A DNA stretch of 64,000 nt from Megachile rotundata (GCF_050947335.1 NW_027473537.1:139501-203500); one strand, 5' to 3'. Counted from the first letter of the stretch, positions 14,686 to 28,904 are shown. Made by a program: numbers and translations. Notes: generated by a model not told the origin, from the sequence alone.

Positions 14686-16141
14686 TTACTCTTATTATTA
14701 TCAATCTAACTCATATTGTTAATCATATTATGCAGATATGATCGATAGAACGACAATTACTACACACATTACTCTTATTTTTATCAAATCTACCTCATAT
14801 TATTCGCCATATTATGCTTATATGATCGATAGAACGACAATTACTATACTTATTACACTCACTGTTATCAATCTAACTCATATTATTAGCCATATTATGC
14901 TTATATGATCGATAGAACGACAATTACTATACTCATTACTCTTATTATTATCGATCTAACTCATATTATTAGCCATATTATGCTTATATGATCGATAGAA
15001 CGACAATTACTATACTCATTACTCTTATTATTATCAATCTAACTCATATTATTAACCATGTTATGCAGGTATGATCGATAGAACGACAATTACTATACTT
15101 ATTACTCTTATTATTATCAATGGAACTCATATGATTAGCCATGTTATGCAGATATGATCGATAGAACGACAATTACTATACTTATTACTCTTATTATTAT
15201 CAATCTAACTCATATTATTAGCCATATTGTGCTTATATGATCGATAGAACGACAATTACTATACTTATTACTCTTATTATTATCAATGGAACTCATATTA
15301 TTAGCCATATTGTGCTTATATGATCGATAGATCGACAATTACTATACTTATTACACTCACTGTTATCAATCAACCTCATATTATTCACCATATTATGCAG
15401 ATATGATCGATAGAACGACAATTACTATACTTTTTACTCTTATTATTATCAATCTAACTCATATTATTAGCCATATTATGCTTATATGATCGATAGAACG
15501 ACAATTACTATACTTTTTACTCTTATTATTATCAATCTAACTCATATTATTAGCCATATTATGCTTATATGATCGATAGAACGACAATTTCTATACTCAT
15601 TACTCTTATTATTATCAATCTAACTCATATTATTAGCCATATTATGCTTATATGATCGATAGAACGACAATTACTATACTTATTACACTCACTGTTATCA
15701 ATCTAACTCATATTATTAGCCATATTATGCTTATATGATCGATAGAACGACAATTACTATACTTATTACTCTTATTATTATCAATGGAACTCATATTATT
15801 AGCCATATTGTGCTTATATGATCGATAGAACGACAATTACTATACTTATTACTCTTATTATTATCAATGGAACTCATATTATTAGCCATATTGTGCTTAT
15901 ATGATCGATAGAACGAGAATTACTATACTTATTACTCTTATTATTATCAATGGAACTCATATTATTAGCCATATTGTGCTTATATGATCGATAGAACGAC
16001 AATTACTATACTTATTACACTCACTGTTATCAATCCAACTCATATTATTAACCATATTATGCAGATATGATCGATAGAGCGACAATTACTATACTCATTA
16101 CTCTTATTATTATCAATCTAACTCATATTGTTAATCATATT
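14686..16141 (+). repeat. 17-monomer unit, copy 2, running into the gap
   Basis: Repeats 13275-14685 with few changes, for example TTACACTCACTG near 15686 against TTACACACACTG near 14274. The last part, with GATCGATAGAGCG at 16069 and TTAATCATATT at the gap edge, again resembles 14657-14729. The array was therefore starting another turn of the same unit when the assembly stopped. Confidence 0.85.
14740..14823 (+). repeat. 84-bp monomer with one inserted base
   Basis: GATCGATAG starts at 14740 and next at 14824, an 84-bp spacing. The extra A is in TTATCAAATCTACCTC near 14785-14787, where other copies read TTATCAATCTACC. The monomer also has ACACACATTAC in place of ATACTCATTAC. This is the only length change I detected before the gap. 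Confidence 0.93.
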
Positions 16142-16241
16142 NNNNNNNNNNNNNNNNNNNNNNNNNNNNNNNNNNNNNNNNNNNNNNNNNNNNNNNNNNN
16201 NNNNNNNNNNNNNNNNNNNNNNNNNNNNNNNNNNNNNNNNN
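16142..16241. other. Assembly gap, 100 N
   Basis: Exactly 100 N, the usual placeholder for a gap of unknown size. GATCGATAG positions have remainder 50 modulo 83 before the gap and 40 after it, so the placeholder does not preserve monomer phase. If no indel lies inside the gap, its true length should be 27 plus a multiple of 83. The monomer subfamily changes across the gap, so physical adjacency of the two sides is not shown by the sequence. Confidence 0.99.
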
Positions 16242-17711
16242 TTACTGTACTTATTACTGTTATTATTATCAATTTAACTCATATTATTAGCCATATTATG
16301 CTTAAATGATCGATAGAACGACAATTACTATACTTATTACTATTATTATTATCAATCTTACTCATATTATTAGCTATATTATGCATATATGATCGATAGA
16401 ACGACAATTACTGTACTTATTACTCTTATTATTATCGATCTAACTCATATTATTAGCCATATTATGCTTATATTATCGATAGAGCGACAATTACTGTACT
16501 TATTACTGTTATTATTATCAATCTAACTCATATTATTAGCCATATTATGCTTAAATGATCGATAGAACGACAATAACTATACCTATTACTCTTATTATTA
16601 TCAATCTAACTCATATTACTAGCCATATTATGCTTAAATGATCGATAGAACGACAATTACTATACTTATTACTCTTATTATTATCAATCTAACTCATATT
16701 ATTAGCCATATTATGCTTATATGATCGATAGAACGACAATTACTATACTCACTACTCTTATTATTATCAATCTAACTCATATTATTAGCCATATTATGCT
16801 TATATGATCGACAGAACGACAATTACTGTACTTATTACACTTACTATTATCAATCTAACTCATATTATTAGCCATATTATGCTTATATGATCGATAGAAC
16901 GACAATTACTATACCTATTACTCATACTATTATCAATCTAACTCATATTATTAGCCATATTATGCTTATATGATCGATAGAACGACAATTACTGTACTTA
17001 TTACTCATATCATTATCGATCTAACTCATATTATTAGCCATATTATGCTTATATTATCGATAGAACGACAATTACTGTACTTATTACTCTTATTGTTATC
17101 AATCTAACTCATATTATTAACCATATTATGCAGATATGATCGATAGCACGACATTTACTATACTTATTGCTCCTATTATTATCAACCTAACTCATATTAT
17201 TAGCCATATTATGCTTATATGGTCGACAGAACGACAATTACTATACTTATTATTCTTATTTTTATCAACCTAACTCATATTATTAGCCATATTATGCTTA
17301 AATGATCGATAGAACGACAATTACTATACTTATTACTCTTATTATTATCAATCTATCTCATATTCTTAGCCATATTATGCTTATATGATCGATAGAACGA
17401 CAATTACTGTACTCACTACTCTTATTATTATCGATCTAACTCATACTATTAGCCAAATTATGCTTATATTATCGATAGAACGACAATTACTGTACTTATT
17501 ACTGTTATTATTATCAATTTAACTCATATTATTAGCCATATTATGCTTAAATGATCGATAGAACGACAATTACTATACTTATTACTATTATTATTATCAA
17601 TCTTACTCATATTATTAGCTATATTATGCATATATGATCGATAGAACGACAATTACTGTACTTATTACTCTTATCATTATCGATCTAACTCATATTATTA
17701 GCCATATTATG
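16242..17711 (+). repeat. Right-domain start block, repeated at 61475
   Basis: This 1470-bp block matches 61475-62944 at 45233 bp, which is 545 monomers minus the two single-base deletions between. Both copies share GATAGAGCG, CAATAACTATACC, ACTCATACTATTATC, ATATGGTCGACAG, TATCTCATATTCTTAGCC and CATACTATTAGCCAAATTATG in the same order. The few differences include GCATATATG near 16380 against GAATATATG near 61616. The left end is cut by the gap. Confidence 0.88.
16640..16722 (+). repeat. Exemplar 83-bp consensus monomer
   Basis: This copy matches my consensus at every base. Counting from its first G, positions 1-20 are GATCGATAGAACGACAATTA, the best conserved part. Positions 26-34 and 35-43 are near-identical 9-mers (CTTATTACT, CTTATTATT). 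ATCAATCTAACTC covers 44-56. Positions 57-63 and 69-75 are both ATATTAT, 12 bp apart, separated by TAGCC. GCTTATAT closes the unit at 76-83. Composition is 29 A, 34 T, 14 C and 6 G. The most variable places are 27-53, base 66 (G or A) and 78-82. The choice of first base is arbitrary in a tandem array. Confidence 0.95.
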
Positions 17712-18299
17712 TAGATATGATCGATAGAACGACAATTACTATACTTATTACACTCACTATTATCAATCTAACTCATATTATTAACCATATTATGCAGATA
17801 TGATCGATAGAACTACAATTACTATACCCATTACTCTTATTATTATCAATCTAACTCATATTATTAGCCATATTATGCTTATATGATCGATAGAACGACA
17901 ATTACTATACTTATTACTCTTATTGTTATCAATCTAACTCATATTATTAACCATATTATGCAGATATGATCGATAGCACGACATTTACTATACTTATTAC
18001 TCCTATTATTATCAACCTAACTCATATTATTAGCCATATTATGCTTGTATGATCGATAGAACGACAATTACTATACTTATTATTCTTATTTTTATCTACC
18101 TAACTCATATTATTAGCCATATTATGCCTAAATGATCGATAGAACGACAATTACTATACTTATTACTCTTATTATTATCAATCTAACTCATATTATTAAC
18201 CATATTATGCTTGTATGATCGATAGAACGACAATTACTATACTTATTATTCTTATTTTTATCTACCTAACTCATATTATTAGCCATATTATGCTTAAAT
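17712..18299 (+). repeat. Right-domain linker monomers
   Basis: About seven in-phase monomers carry GTAGATATG, the GAACTACAATT/TATACCC pair, TTATTGTTATC, TAGCACGACATTT and GCTTGTATG with TATCTACC. Each variant is common elsewhere in the right domain, but I did not find this exact order as a longer duplicate. The last monomer ends GCTTAAATTATCGATAG. No gene-like sequence is visible. Confidence 0.75.
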
Positions 18300-19793
18300 T
18301 ATCGATAGAACGACAATTACTATACTTATTACTCTTATTATTATCAATCTAACTCATATTATTAGCCATATTATGCAGATATGATCAATAGAACGACAAT
18401 TACTATACTTATTACACTCACTATTATCAATCTAACTCATATTATTAACAATATTATGCAGATATGATCGATAGCACGACATTTACTATACTTATTACTC
18501 TTATTATTATCAACCTAACTCATATTATTAGCCGTTTTATGCTTAAATGATCGATAGAACGACAATTACTATACTTATTACTCTCATTATTATCAATCTA
18601 ACTCATATTATTAGCCATATTATGCTTATATGATCGACAGAACGACAATTACTATACTTATTATTCTTATTTTTATCAACCTAACTCATATTATTAGCCA
18701 TATTATGCTTAAATGATCGATAGAAGGACAATTACTATACTTATTACTCTTATTATTATGAATCTAACTCATATTATTAACCATATTATGCAGATATGAT
18801 CGATAGAACTACAATTACTATACCCATTACTCTTATTATTATCAATCTAACTCATATTATTAGCCATATTATGCTTATATGATCGATAGAACGACAATTA
18901 CTGTACTTACTACTCTTACCATTATCGATCTAACTCATATTATTAGCCATATTATGCTTATATGATCGATAGAACGACAATTACTATACTTACTACTCTC
19001 ATTATTATCAATCTAACTCATATTATTAGCCATATTATGCTTAAATGATCGATAGAACGACAATTACTATACTTATTACTCTTATTATTATGAATCTAAC
19101 TCATATTATTAACCATATTATGCAGATATGATCGATAGAACTACAATTACTATACCCATTACTCTTATTATTGTCAATCTAACTCATATTATTAGCCATA
19201 TTATGCTTATATGATCGATAGAACGACAGTTACTATACTTATTACTCTTATTATTATCAATCTAACTCATATTATTAGCCATATTATGCAGATATGATCG
19301 ATAGAACGACAATTACTACACTTATTACTATTATTATTATCAATCTTACTCATATTATTAGCCATATTATGCTTATATGATCGATAGAACGACAATTACT
19401 ATACTTATTACTCTTATTATTATCAATCTAACTCATATTATTAACCATATTATGCTTGTATGATCGATAGAACGACAATTACTATACTTATTATTCTTAT
19501 TTTTATCTACCTAACTCATATTATTAGCCATATTATGCCTAAATGATCGATAGAACGACAATTACTATACTTATTACTCTTATTATTATCAATCTAACTC
19601 ATATTATTAACCATATTATGCTTGTATGATCGATAGAACGACAATTACTATACTTATTATTCTTATTATTATCAATCTAACTCATATTATTAGCCGTATT
19701 ATGCTTATATGATCGACAGAACGACAATTACTGTACTTATTACACTTACTATTATTAATCTAACTCATATTATTAGCCATCTTATGCTTATAT
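18300..19793 (+). repeat. 18-monomer unit, copy 1 (1494 bp)
   Basis: The rare TTAACAATATT variant at 18446 recurs at 19940, 1494 bp away (18 x 83). It is followed in both copies by AGCACGACATTT, TAGCCG, CTCTCATTATTATC, GATCGACAG, GATAGAAGGAC, TACCATTATCG, ATTATTGTCAATC, GACAGTTAC and GCCTAAATG. The copies agree to about 19604; the last two monomers of the unit are not repeated. Confidence 0.88.
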
Positions 19794-21098
19794 GATCGAT
19801 AGAACGACAATTACTATACTTATTACTCTTATTATTATCAATCTAACTCATATTATTAGCCATATTATGCAGATATGATCGATAGAACGACAATTACTAT
19901 ACTTATTACACTCACTATTATCAATCTAACTCATATTATTAACAATATTATGCAGATATGATCGATAGCACGACATTTACTATACTTATTACTCTTATTA
20001 TTATCAACCTAACTCATATTATTAGCCGTATTATGCTTAAATGATCGATAGAACGACAATTACTATACTTATTACTCTCATTATTATCAATCTAACTCAT
20101 ATTATTAGCCATATTATGCTTATATGATCGACAGAACGACAATTACTATACTTATTATTCTTATTTTTATCAACCTAACTCATATTATTAGCCATATTAT
20201 GCTTAAATGATCGATAGAAGGACAATTACTATACTTATTACTCTAATTATTATGAATCTAACTCATATTATTAACCATATTATGCAGATATGATCGATAG
20301 AACTACAATTACTATACCCATTACTGTTATTATTATCAATCTAACTCATACTATTAGCCATATTATGCTTATATGATCGATAGAACGACAATTACTGTAC
20401 TTACTACTCTTACCATTATCGATCTATCTCATATTATTAGCCATATTATGCTTATATGATCGATAGAACGACAATTACTATACTTATTACTCTCATTATT
20501 ATCAATCTAACTCATATTATTAGCCATATTATGCTTAAATGATCGATAGAACGACAATTACTATACTTATTACTCTTATTATTATGAATCTAACTCATAT
20601 TATTAACCATATTATGCAGATATGATCGATAGAACTACAATTACTATACCCATTACTCTTATTATTGTCAATCTAACTCATATTATTAGCCATATTATGC
20701 TTATATGATCGATAGAACGACAGTTACTATACTTATTACTCTTATTATTATCAATCTAACTCATATTATTAGCCATATTATGCAGATATGATCGATAGAA
20801 CGACAATTACTACACTTATTACTATTACTATTATCAATCTTACTCATATTATTAGCCATATTATGCTTATATGATCGATAGAACGACAATTACTATACTT
20901 ATTACTCTTATTATTATCAATCTAACTCATATTATTAACCATATTATGCTTGTATGATCGATAGAACGACAATTACTATACTTATTATTCTTATTTTTAT
21001 CTACCTAACTCATATTATTAGCCATATTATGCCTAAATGATCGATAGAACGACAATTACTATACTTATTACTCTTATTATTATCAATCTAACTCATAT
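19794..21098 (+). repeat. 18-monomer unit, copy 2 (partial)
   Basis: Repeats 18300-19604 with scattered substitutions: TCTAATTATTATG near 20243 against TCTTATTATTATG, TCGATCTATCTC near 20418 against TCGATCTAACTC, and ATTACTATTACTATTATC near 20819 against ATTACTATTATTATTATC. The same chain appears again, with further changes, near 27550, 31870, 53110 and 54770. Confidence 0.85.
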
Positions 21099-21334
21099 TA
21101 CTAGCCATATTATGCTTAAATGATCGATAGAACGATAATTACTGTACTTATTACTCATATCATTATCGATCTAACTCATATTATTAGCCATATTATGCTT
21201 ATATTATGGATAGAACGACAATTACTGTACTTATTACTCTTATTGTTATCAATCTAACTCATATTATTAACCATATTATGCTTATATGATCGATAGAACG
21301 ACAATTACTGTACTTATTACTCATATCATTATCG

Positions 21335-22142
21335 ATCTAACTCATATTATTAGCCATATTATGCAGATATGATCGATAGAACGACAATTACTATACTTAT
21401 TACACTCACTATTATCAATCTAACTCATATTACTAGGCATATTATGCTTAAATGATCGATAGAACGACAATTACTGTACTTATTACTCATATCATTATCG
21501 ATCTAACTCATATTATTAGCCATATTATGCTTATATTATCGATAGAACGACAATTACTGTACTTATTACTCTTATTGTTATCAATCTAACTCATATTATT
21601 AACCATATTATGCAGATATGATCGATAGAACGACAATTAATGTACTTATTACTGTTATTATTATCAATCTAACTCATATTATTAGCCATATTATGCATAT
21701 ATGATCGATAGAACGACAATTACTATACTTATTACTCTTATTATTATCAATCTAACTCATATTATTAGCCATATTATGCAGATATGATCGATAGAACGAC
21801 AATTACTATACTTATTACACTCACTATTATCAATCTAACTCATATTACTAGGCATATTATGCTTAAATGATCGATAGAACGACAATTACTGTACTTATTA
21901 CTCATATCATTATCGATCTAACTCATATTATTAGCCATATTATGCTTATATTATCGATAGAACGACAATTACTGTACTTATTACTCTTATTGTTATCAAT
22001 CTAACTCATATTATTAACCATATTATGCAGATATGATCGATAGAACGACAATTAATGTACTTATTACTGTTATTATTATCAATCTAACTCATATTATTAG
22101 CCATATTATGCATATATGATCGATAGAACGACAATTACTATA
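21335..22142 (+). repeat. Tandem 5-monomer repeat (415 bp), two copies
   Basis: ATTACTAGGC occurs at 21428 (counted from its TATTACTAGG) and 21843, 415 bp apart. The chain CTCATATCATTATCG, TATTATCGATAG, TTATTGTTATC, GCAGATATG, CAATTAATGTAC and GCATATATG is repeated in order. Copy 1 is 21335-21749 and copy 2 is 21750-22142. The junction falls within otherwise ordinary monomers. Confidence 0.85.
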
Positions 22143-24353
22143 CTCACTACTCTTACTATTATCAACCTAACTCATATTATTAGCCATATTATGCTTACAT
22201 GATCGACAGAACGACAATTACTGTACTTATTACACTTACTATTATCAATCTAACTCATATTATTAGCCATATTATGCTTATATGATCGATAGAACGACAA
22301 TTACTATACTTATTACTCTTATTATTATCAATCTAACTCATATTATTAGCCATATTATGCAGATATGATTGATAGAACGACAATTACTATACTTATTACA
22401 CTCACTATTATCAATCTAACTCATATTACTAGGCATATTATGCTTAAATGATCGATAGAACGACAATTACTGTACTTATTACTCATATCATTATCGATCT
22501 AACTCATATTATTAGCCATATTATGCTTATATTATCGATAGAACGACAATTACTGTACTTATTACTCTTATTGTTATCAATCTAACTCATATTATTAACC
22601 ATATTATGCAGATATGATCGATAGCACGACATTTACTATACTTATTACTCATATCATTATCGATCTAACTCATATTATTAGCCATATTATGCTTATATGA
22701 TCGATAGAACGACAATTACTATACTTATTACTCTTATTATTATCAATCTAACTCATATTATTAGCCATATTATGTAGATATGATCGATAGAACGACAATT
22801 ACTATACTTATTACACTCACTATTATCAATCTAACTCATATTATTAACCATATTATGCAGATATGATCGATAGAACTACAATTACTATACCCATTACTCT
22901 TATTATTATCAATCTAACTCATATTATTAGCCATATTATGCTTATATGATCGATAGAACGACAATTACTATACTTATTACTATTATTATTATCAATCTTA
23001 CTCATATTATTAGCTATATTATGCATATATGATCGATAGAACGACAATTACTGTACTTATTACTCTTATCATTATCGATCTAACTCATATTATTAGCCAT
23101 ATTATGCTTAAATGATCGATAGAACGACAATTACTATACTTATGACTATTATTATTATCAATCTAACTCATATTATTAACCATATTATGCAGATATGATC
23201 GATAGCACGACATTTACTATACTTATTACTCTTATTATTATCAACATAACTCATATTATTAGCCATATTATGCTTATATTATCGATAGAACGACAATTAA
23301 TGTACTTATTACTGTTATTATTATCAATCTAACTCATATTATTAGCCATATTATGCATATATGATCGATAGAACGACAATTACTATACTCACTACTCTTA
23401 CTATTATCAACCTAACTCATATTATTAGCCATATTATGCTTAAATGATCGATAGAACGACAATTACTATACTTATTACTATTATTATTATCAATCTTACT
23501 CATATTATTAGCTATATTATGCATATATGATCGATAGAACGACAATTACTGTACTTATTACTCATATCATTATCGATCTAACTCATATTATTAGCCATAT
23601 TATGCTTATATTATCGATAGAACGACAATTACTGTACTTATTACTCTTATTGTTATCAATCTAACTCATATTATTAACCATATTATGCAGATATGATCGA
23701 TAGCACGACATTTACTATACTTATTACTCCTATTATTATCAACCTAACTCATATTATTAGCCATATTATGCTTATATGATCGATAGAACGACAATTACTA
23801 TACTTATTATTCTCATTTTTATCAACCTAACTCATATTATTAGCCATATTATGCTTAAATGATCGATAGAATGACAATTACTATACTTATTGCTCTTATT
23901 ATTATGAATATAACTCATATTATTAACCATATTATGCAGATATGATCGATAGAACGACAATTACTATACTTATTACTCATATCATTATCGATCTAACTCA
24001 TATTATTAGCCATATTATGCTTATATGATCGATAGAACGACAATTACTATACTTATTACTCTTATTATTATCAATCTAACTCATATTATTAGCCATATTA
24101 TGTAGATATGATCGATAGAACGACAATTACTATACTTATTACACTCACTATTATCAATCTAACTCATATTATTAACCATATTATGCAGATATGATCGATA
24201 GAACTACAATTACTATACCCATTACTCTTATTATTATCAATCTAACTCATATTATTAGCCATATTATGCTTATATGATCGATAGAACGACAATTACTGTA
24301 CTTACTACTGTTATCATTATCGATCTAACTCATATTATTAGCCATATTATGCT
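22143..24353 (+). repeat. Right-domain block, 29-monomer step to 25047
   Basis: From about 22640 this block repeats 2407 bp downstream (29 x 83), to about 24385. TTATGTAGATATG at 22770 recurs at 25177, and TATGACTATTATTATTATC at 23141 recurs at 25548. The left part (22143-22650, with GCTTACATGATCGACAG) instead matches 24384-24891 at 27 monomers. TTCTCATTTTTATC near 23812 differs from TTCTTATTTTTATC in the other copy. Confidence 0.82.
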
Positions 24354-27300
24354 TATATGATCGATAGAACGACAATTACTATACTCACTACTCTTACTAT
24401 TATCAACCTAACTCATATTATTAGCCATATTATGCTTACATGATCGACAGAACGACAATTACTGTACTTATTACACTTACTATTATCAATCTAACTCATA
24501 TTATTAGCCATATTATGCTTATATGATCGATAGAACGACAATTACTATACTTATTACTCTTATTATTATCAATCTAACTCATATTATTAGCCATATTATG
24601 CAGATATGATCGATAGAACGACAATTACTATACTTATTACACTCACTATTATCAATCTAACTCATATTACTAGGCATATTATGCTTAAATGATCGATAGA
24701 ACGACAATTACTGTACTTATTACTCATATCATTATCGATCTAACTCATATTATTAGCCATATTATGCTTATATTATCGATAGAACGACAATTACTGTACT
24801 TATTACTCTTATTGTTATCAATCTAACTCATATTATTAACCATATTATGCAGATATGATCGATAGCACGACATTTACTATACTTATTACTCCTATTATTA
24901 TCAACCTAACTCATATTATTAGCCATATTATGCTTAAATGATCGATAGAACGACAATTACTATACTTATTGCTCTTATTATTATGAATCTAACTCATATT
25001 ATTAACCATATTATGCAGATATGATCGATAGAACGACAATTACTATACTTATTACTCATATCATTATCGATCTAACTCATATTATTAGCCATATTATGCT
25101 TATATGATCGATAGAACGACAATTACTATACTTATTACTCTTATTATTATCAATCTAACTCATATTATTAGCCATATTATGTAGATATGATCGATAGAAC
25201 GACAATTACTATACTTATTACACTCACTATTATCAATCTAACTCATATTATTAACCATATTATGCAGATATGATCGATAGAACTACAATTACTATACCCA
25301 TTACTCTTATTATTATCAATCTAACTCATATTATTAGCCATATTATGCTTATATGATCGATAGAACGACAATTACTATACTTATTACTATTATTATTATC
25401 AATCTTACTCATATTATTAGCTATATTATGCATATATGATCGATAGAACGACAATTACTGTACTTATTACTCTTATCATTATCGATCTAACTCATATTAT
25501 TAGCCATATTATGCTTAAATGATCGATAGAACGACAATTACTATACTTATGACTATTATTATTATCAATCTAACTCATATTATTAACCATATTATGCAGA
25601 TATGATCGATAGCACGACATTTACTATACTTATTACTCTTATTATTATCAACATAACTCATATTATTAGCCATATTATGCTTATATTATCGATAGAACGA
25701 CAATTAATGTACTTATTACTGTTATTATTATCAATCTAACTCATATTATTAGCCATATTATGCATATATGATCGATAGAACGACAATTACTATACTCACT
25801 ACTCTTACTATTATCAACCTAACTCATATTATTAGCCATATTATGCTTAAATGATCGATAGAACGACAATTACTATACTTATTACTATTATTATTATCAA
25901 TCTTACTCATATTATTAGCTATATTATGCATATATGATCGATAGAACGACAATTACTGTACTTATTACTCATATCATTATCGATCTAACTCATATTATTA
26001 GCCATATTATGCTTATATTATCGATAGAACGACAATTACTGTACTTATTACTCTTATTGTTATCAATCTAACTCATATTATTAACCATATTATGCAGATA
26101 TGATCGATAGCACGACATTTACTATACTTATTACTCCTATTATTATCAACCTAACTCATATTATTAGCCATATTATGCTTATATGATCGATAGAACGACA
26201 ATTACTATACTTATTATTCTTATTTTTATCAACCTAACTCATATTATTAGCCATATTATGCTTAAATGATCGATAGAATGACAATTACTATACTTATTGC
26301 TCTTATTATTATGAATATAACTCATATTATTAACCATATTATGCAGATATGAACGATAGAACGACAATTACTATACTTATTACTCATATCATTATCGATC
26401 TAACTCATATTATTAGCCATATTATGCTTATATGATCGATAGAACGACAATTACTATACTTATTACTCTTATTATTATCAATCTAACTCATATTATTAGC
26501 CATATTATGTAGATATGATCGATAGAACGACAATTACTATACTTATTACACTCACTATTATCAATCTAACTCATATTATTAACCATATTATGCAGATATG
26601 ATCGATAGAACTACAATTACTATACCCATTACTCTTATTATTATCAATCTAACTCATATTATTAGCCATATTATGCTTATATGATCGATAGAACGACAAT
26701 TACTGTACTTACTACTCTTATCATTATCGATCTAACTCATATTATTAGCCATATTATGCTTATATGATCGATAGAACGACAATTACTATACTTATTACTC
26801 TTATTATTATCAATCTAACTCATATTATTAGCCATATTATGCAGATATGATCGATAGAACGACAATTACTATACTTATTACTATTATTATTATCAATCTT
26901 ACTCATATTATTAGCCATATTATGCTTATATGATCGATAGAACGACAATTACTATACTTATTACTCTTATTATTATCAATCTAACTCATATTATTAACCA
27001 TATTATGCTTGTATGATCGATAGAACGACAATTACTATACTTATTATTCTTATTTTTATCTACCTAACTCATATTATTAGCCATATTATGCTTAAATGAT
27101 CGATAGAACGACAATTACTATACTTATTACTCTTATTATTATCAATCTAACTCATATTACTAGCCATATCATGCTTAAATGATCGATAGAACGACAATTA
27201 CTATACTTATTACTCTTATTATTATCAATCTAACTCATATTATTAGCCATATTATGCTTATATGATCGATAGAACGACAATTACTATACTCACTACTCTT

Positions 27301-28904
27301 ATTATTATCAATCTAACTCATATTATTAGCCGTATTATGCTTATATGATCGACAGAACGACAATTACTGTACTTATTACACTTACTATTATCGATCTAAC
27401 TCATATTATTAGCCATATTATGCTTATATGATCGATAGAACGACAATTACTAGACTTATTACTCTTATTATTATCAATCTAACTCATATTATTAGCCATA
27501 TTATGCAGATATGATCGATAGAACGACAATTACTATACTTATTACACTCACTATTATCAATCTAACTCATATTATTAACAATATTATGCAGATATGATCG
27601 ATAGCACGACATTTACTATACTTATTACTCTTATTATTATCAACCTAACTCATATTATTAGCCGTATTATGCTTAAATGATCGATAGAACGACAATTACT
27701 ATACTTATTACTCTCATTATTATCAATCTAACTCATATTATTAGCCATATTATGCTTATATGATCGACAGAACGACAATTACTATACTTATTATTCTTAT
27801 TTTTATCAACCTAACTCATATTATTAGCCATATTATGCTTAAATGATCGATAGAAGGACAATTACTATACTTATTACTCTTATTATTATGAATCTAACTC
27901 ATATTATTAACCATATTATGCAGATATGATCGATAGAACTACAATTACTATACCCATTACTCTTATTATTATCAATCTAACTCATATTATTAGCCATATT
28001 ATGCTTATATGATCGATAGAACGACAATTACTGTACTTACTACTCTTACCATTATCGATCTAACTCATATTATTAGCCATATTATGCTTATATGATCGAT
28101 AGAACGACAATTACTATACTTATTACTCTCATTATTATCAATCTAACTCATATTATTAGCCATATTATGCTTAAATGATCGATAGAACGACAATTACTAT
28201 AATTATTACTCTTATTATTATGAATCTAACTCATATTATTAACCATATTATGCAGATATGATCGATAGAACTACAATTACTATACCCATTACTCTTATTA
28301 TTGTCAATCTAACTCATATTATTAGCCATATTATGCTTATATGATCGATAGAACGACAGTTACTATACTTATTACTCTTATTATTATCAATCTAACTCGT
28401 ATTATTAGCCATATTATGCAGATATGATCGATAGAACGACAATTACTACACTTATTACTATTATTATTATCAATCTTACTCATATTATTAGCCATATTAT
28501 GCTTATATGATCGATAGAACGACAATTACTATACTTATTACTCTTATTATTATCAATCTAACTCATATTATTAACCATATTATGCTTGTATGATCGATAG
28601 AACGACAATTACTATACTTATTATTCTTATTTTTATCTACCTAACTCATATTATTAGCCATATTATGCCTAAATGATCGATAGAACGACAATTACTATAC
28701 TTATTACTCTTATTATTATCAATCTAACTCATATTACTAGCCATATTATGCTTAAATGATCGATAGAACGACAATTACTGTACTTATTACTCATATCATT
28801 ATCGATCTAACTCATATTATTAGCCATATTATGCTTATATTATCGATAGAACGACAATTACTGTACTTATTACTCTTATTGTTATCAATCTAACTCCTAT
28901 TATT
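24354..28904 (+). repeat. 4.5-kb block repeated 308 monomers away
   Basis: About 4.55 kb matches 49917-54467 at 25563 bp, which is 308 x 83 minus the 1-bp deletion at 32576-32657. Rare markers share this distance: GCTTACATG at 24435 and 49998 (counted from CTTACATG), TACTAGACTT at 27448 and 53011, and TATAATTATT at 28198 and 53761. Differences are few: GATATGAACG near 26351 against GATATGATCG, and GTTATTATTATC near 25729 against GTTACTATTATC. The block also contains the left part of the 52-monomer repeat. Confidence 0.87.

Larger units (their letters stand above)
1..16141 (+). repeat. Left satellite domain, 83-bp monomers (about 194 copies)
   Basis: This is a head-to-tail array of an 83-bp AT-rich monomer with no unique sequence. 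GATCGATAG recurs at 49, 132 and 215, and stays at the same remainder modulo 83 to 14740. There it shifts by one because of a single inserted base. Variants typical of this domain are ATGGAACTC, CATATTGTGC, CACTGTTATC, CATGTTATGC, GGTAGAATGATAATT, and T5 tracts in TACTTTTTACTC and TTATTTTTATC. The variants GCTTAAATG and AGCACGACATTT, frequent after the gap, were not seen here. Two alternating monomer types occur: TAGCC followed by GCTTATATG, and TAACC followed by GCAGATATG. No reading frame longer than 62 codons is present on the minus strand, and none looks protein-coding. The tandem layout is read directly; heterochromatic location is inference. Confidence 0.97.

Noticed and set aside
16067..16309. 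80-codon plus-strand reading frame across the N run
   Set aside because: It is open only because the N codons cannot be stops. The monomer on each side reads as a Thr/Ile-rich frame of at most about 28 codons, and the gap length is arbitrary.
16640..16665. CENP-B box in the conserved part of the monomer
   Set aside because: Neither strand contains the TTCG and CGGG core elements of the mammalian CENP-B box consensus.
16640..16722. A 28-codon plus-strand frame in each monomer whose TGA overlaps the next ATG as ATGA
   Set aside because: It follows automatically from ATATGATC recurring every 83 bp (84 minus 1). Variants change or abolish the start freely, and there is no sign of coding constraint. 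The overlap looks like translational coupling but is coincidental.
16640..16722. Ancestral 12-bp unit (83 is 7 x 12 minus 1)
   Set aside because: Only the ATATTAT pair at positions 57 and 69 fits a 12-bp period, while the CTTATTA pair has a 9-bp period. The remaining segments do not align, so a 12-bp origin is not supported.
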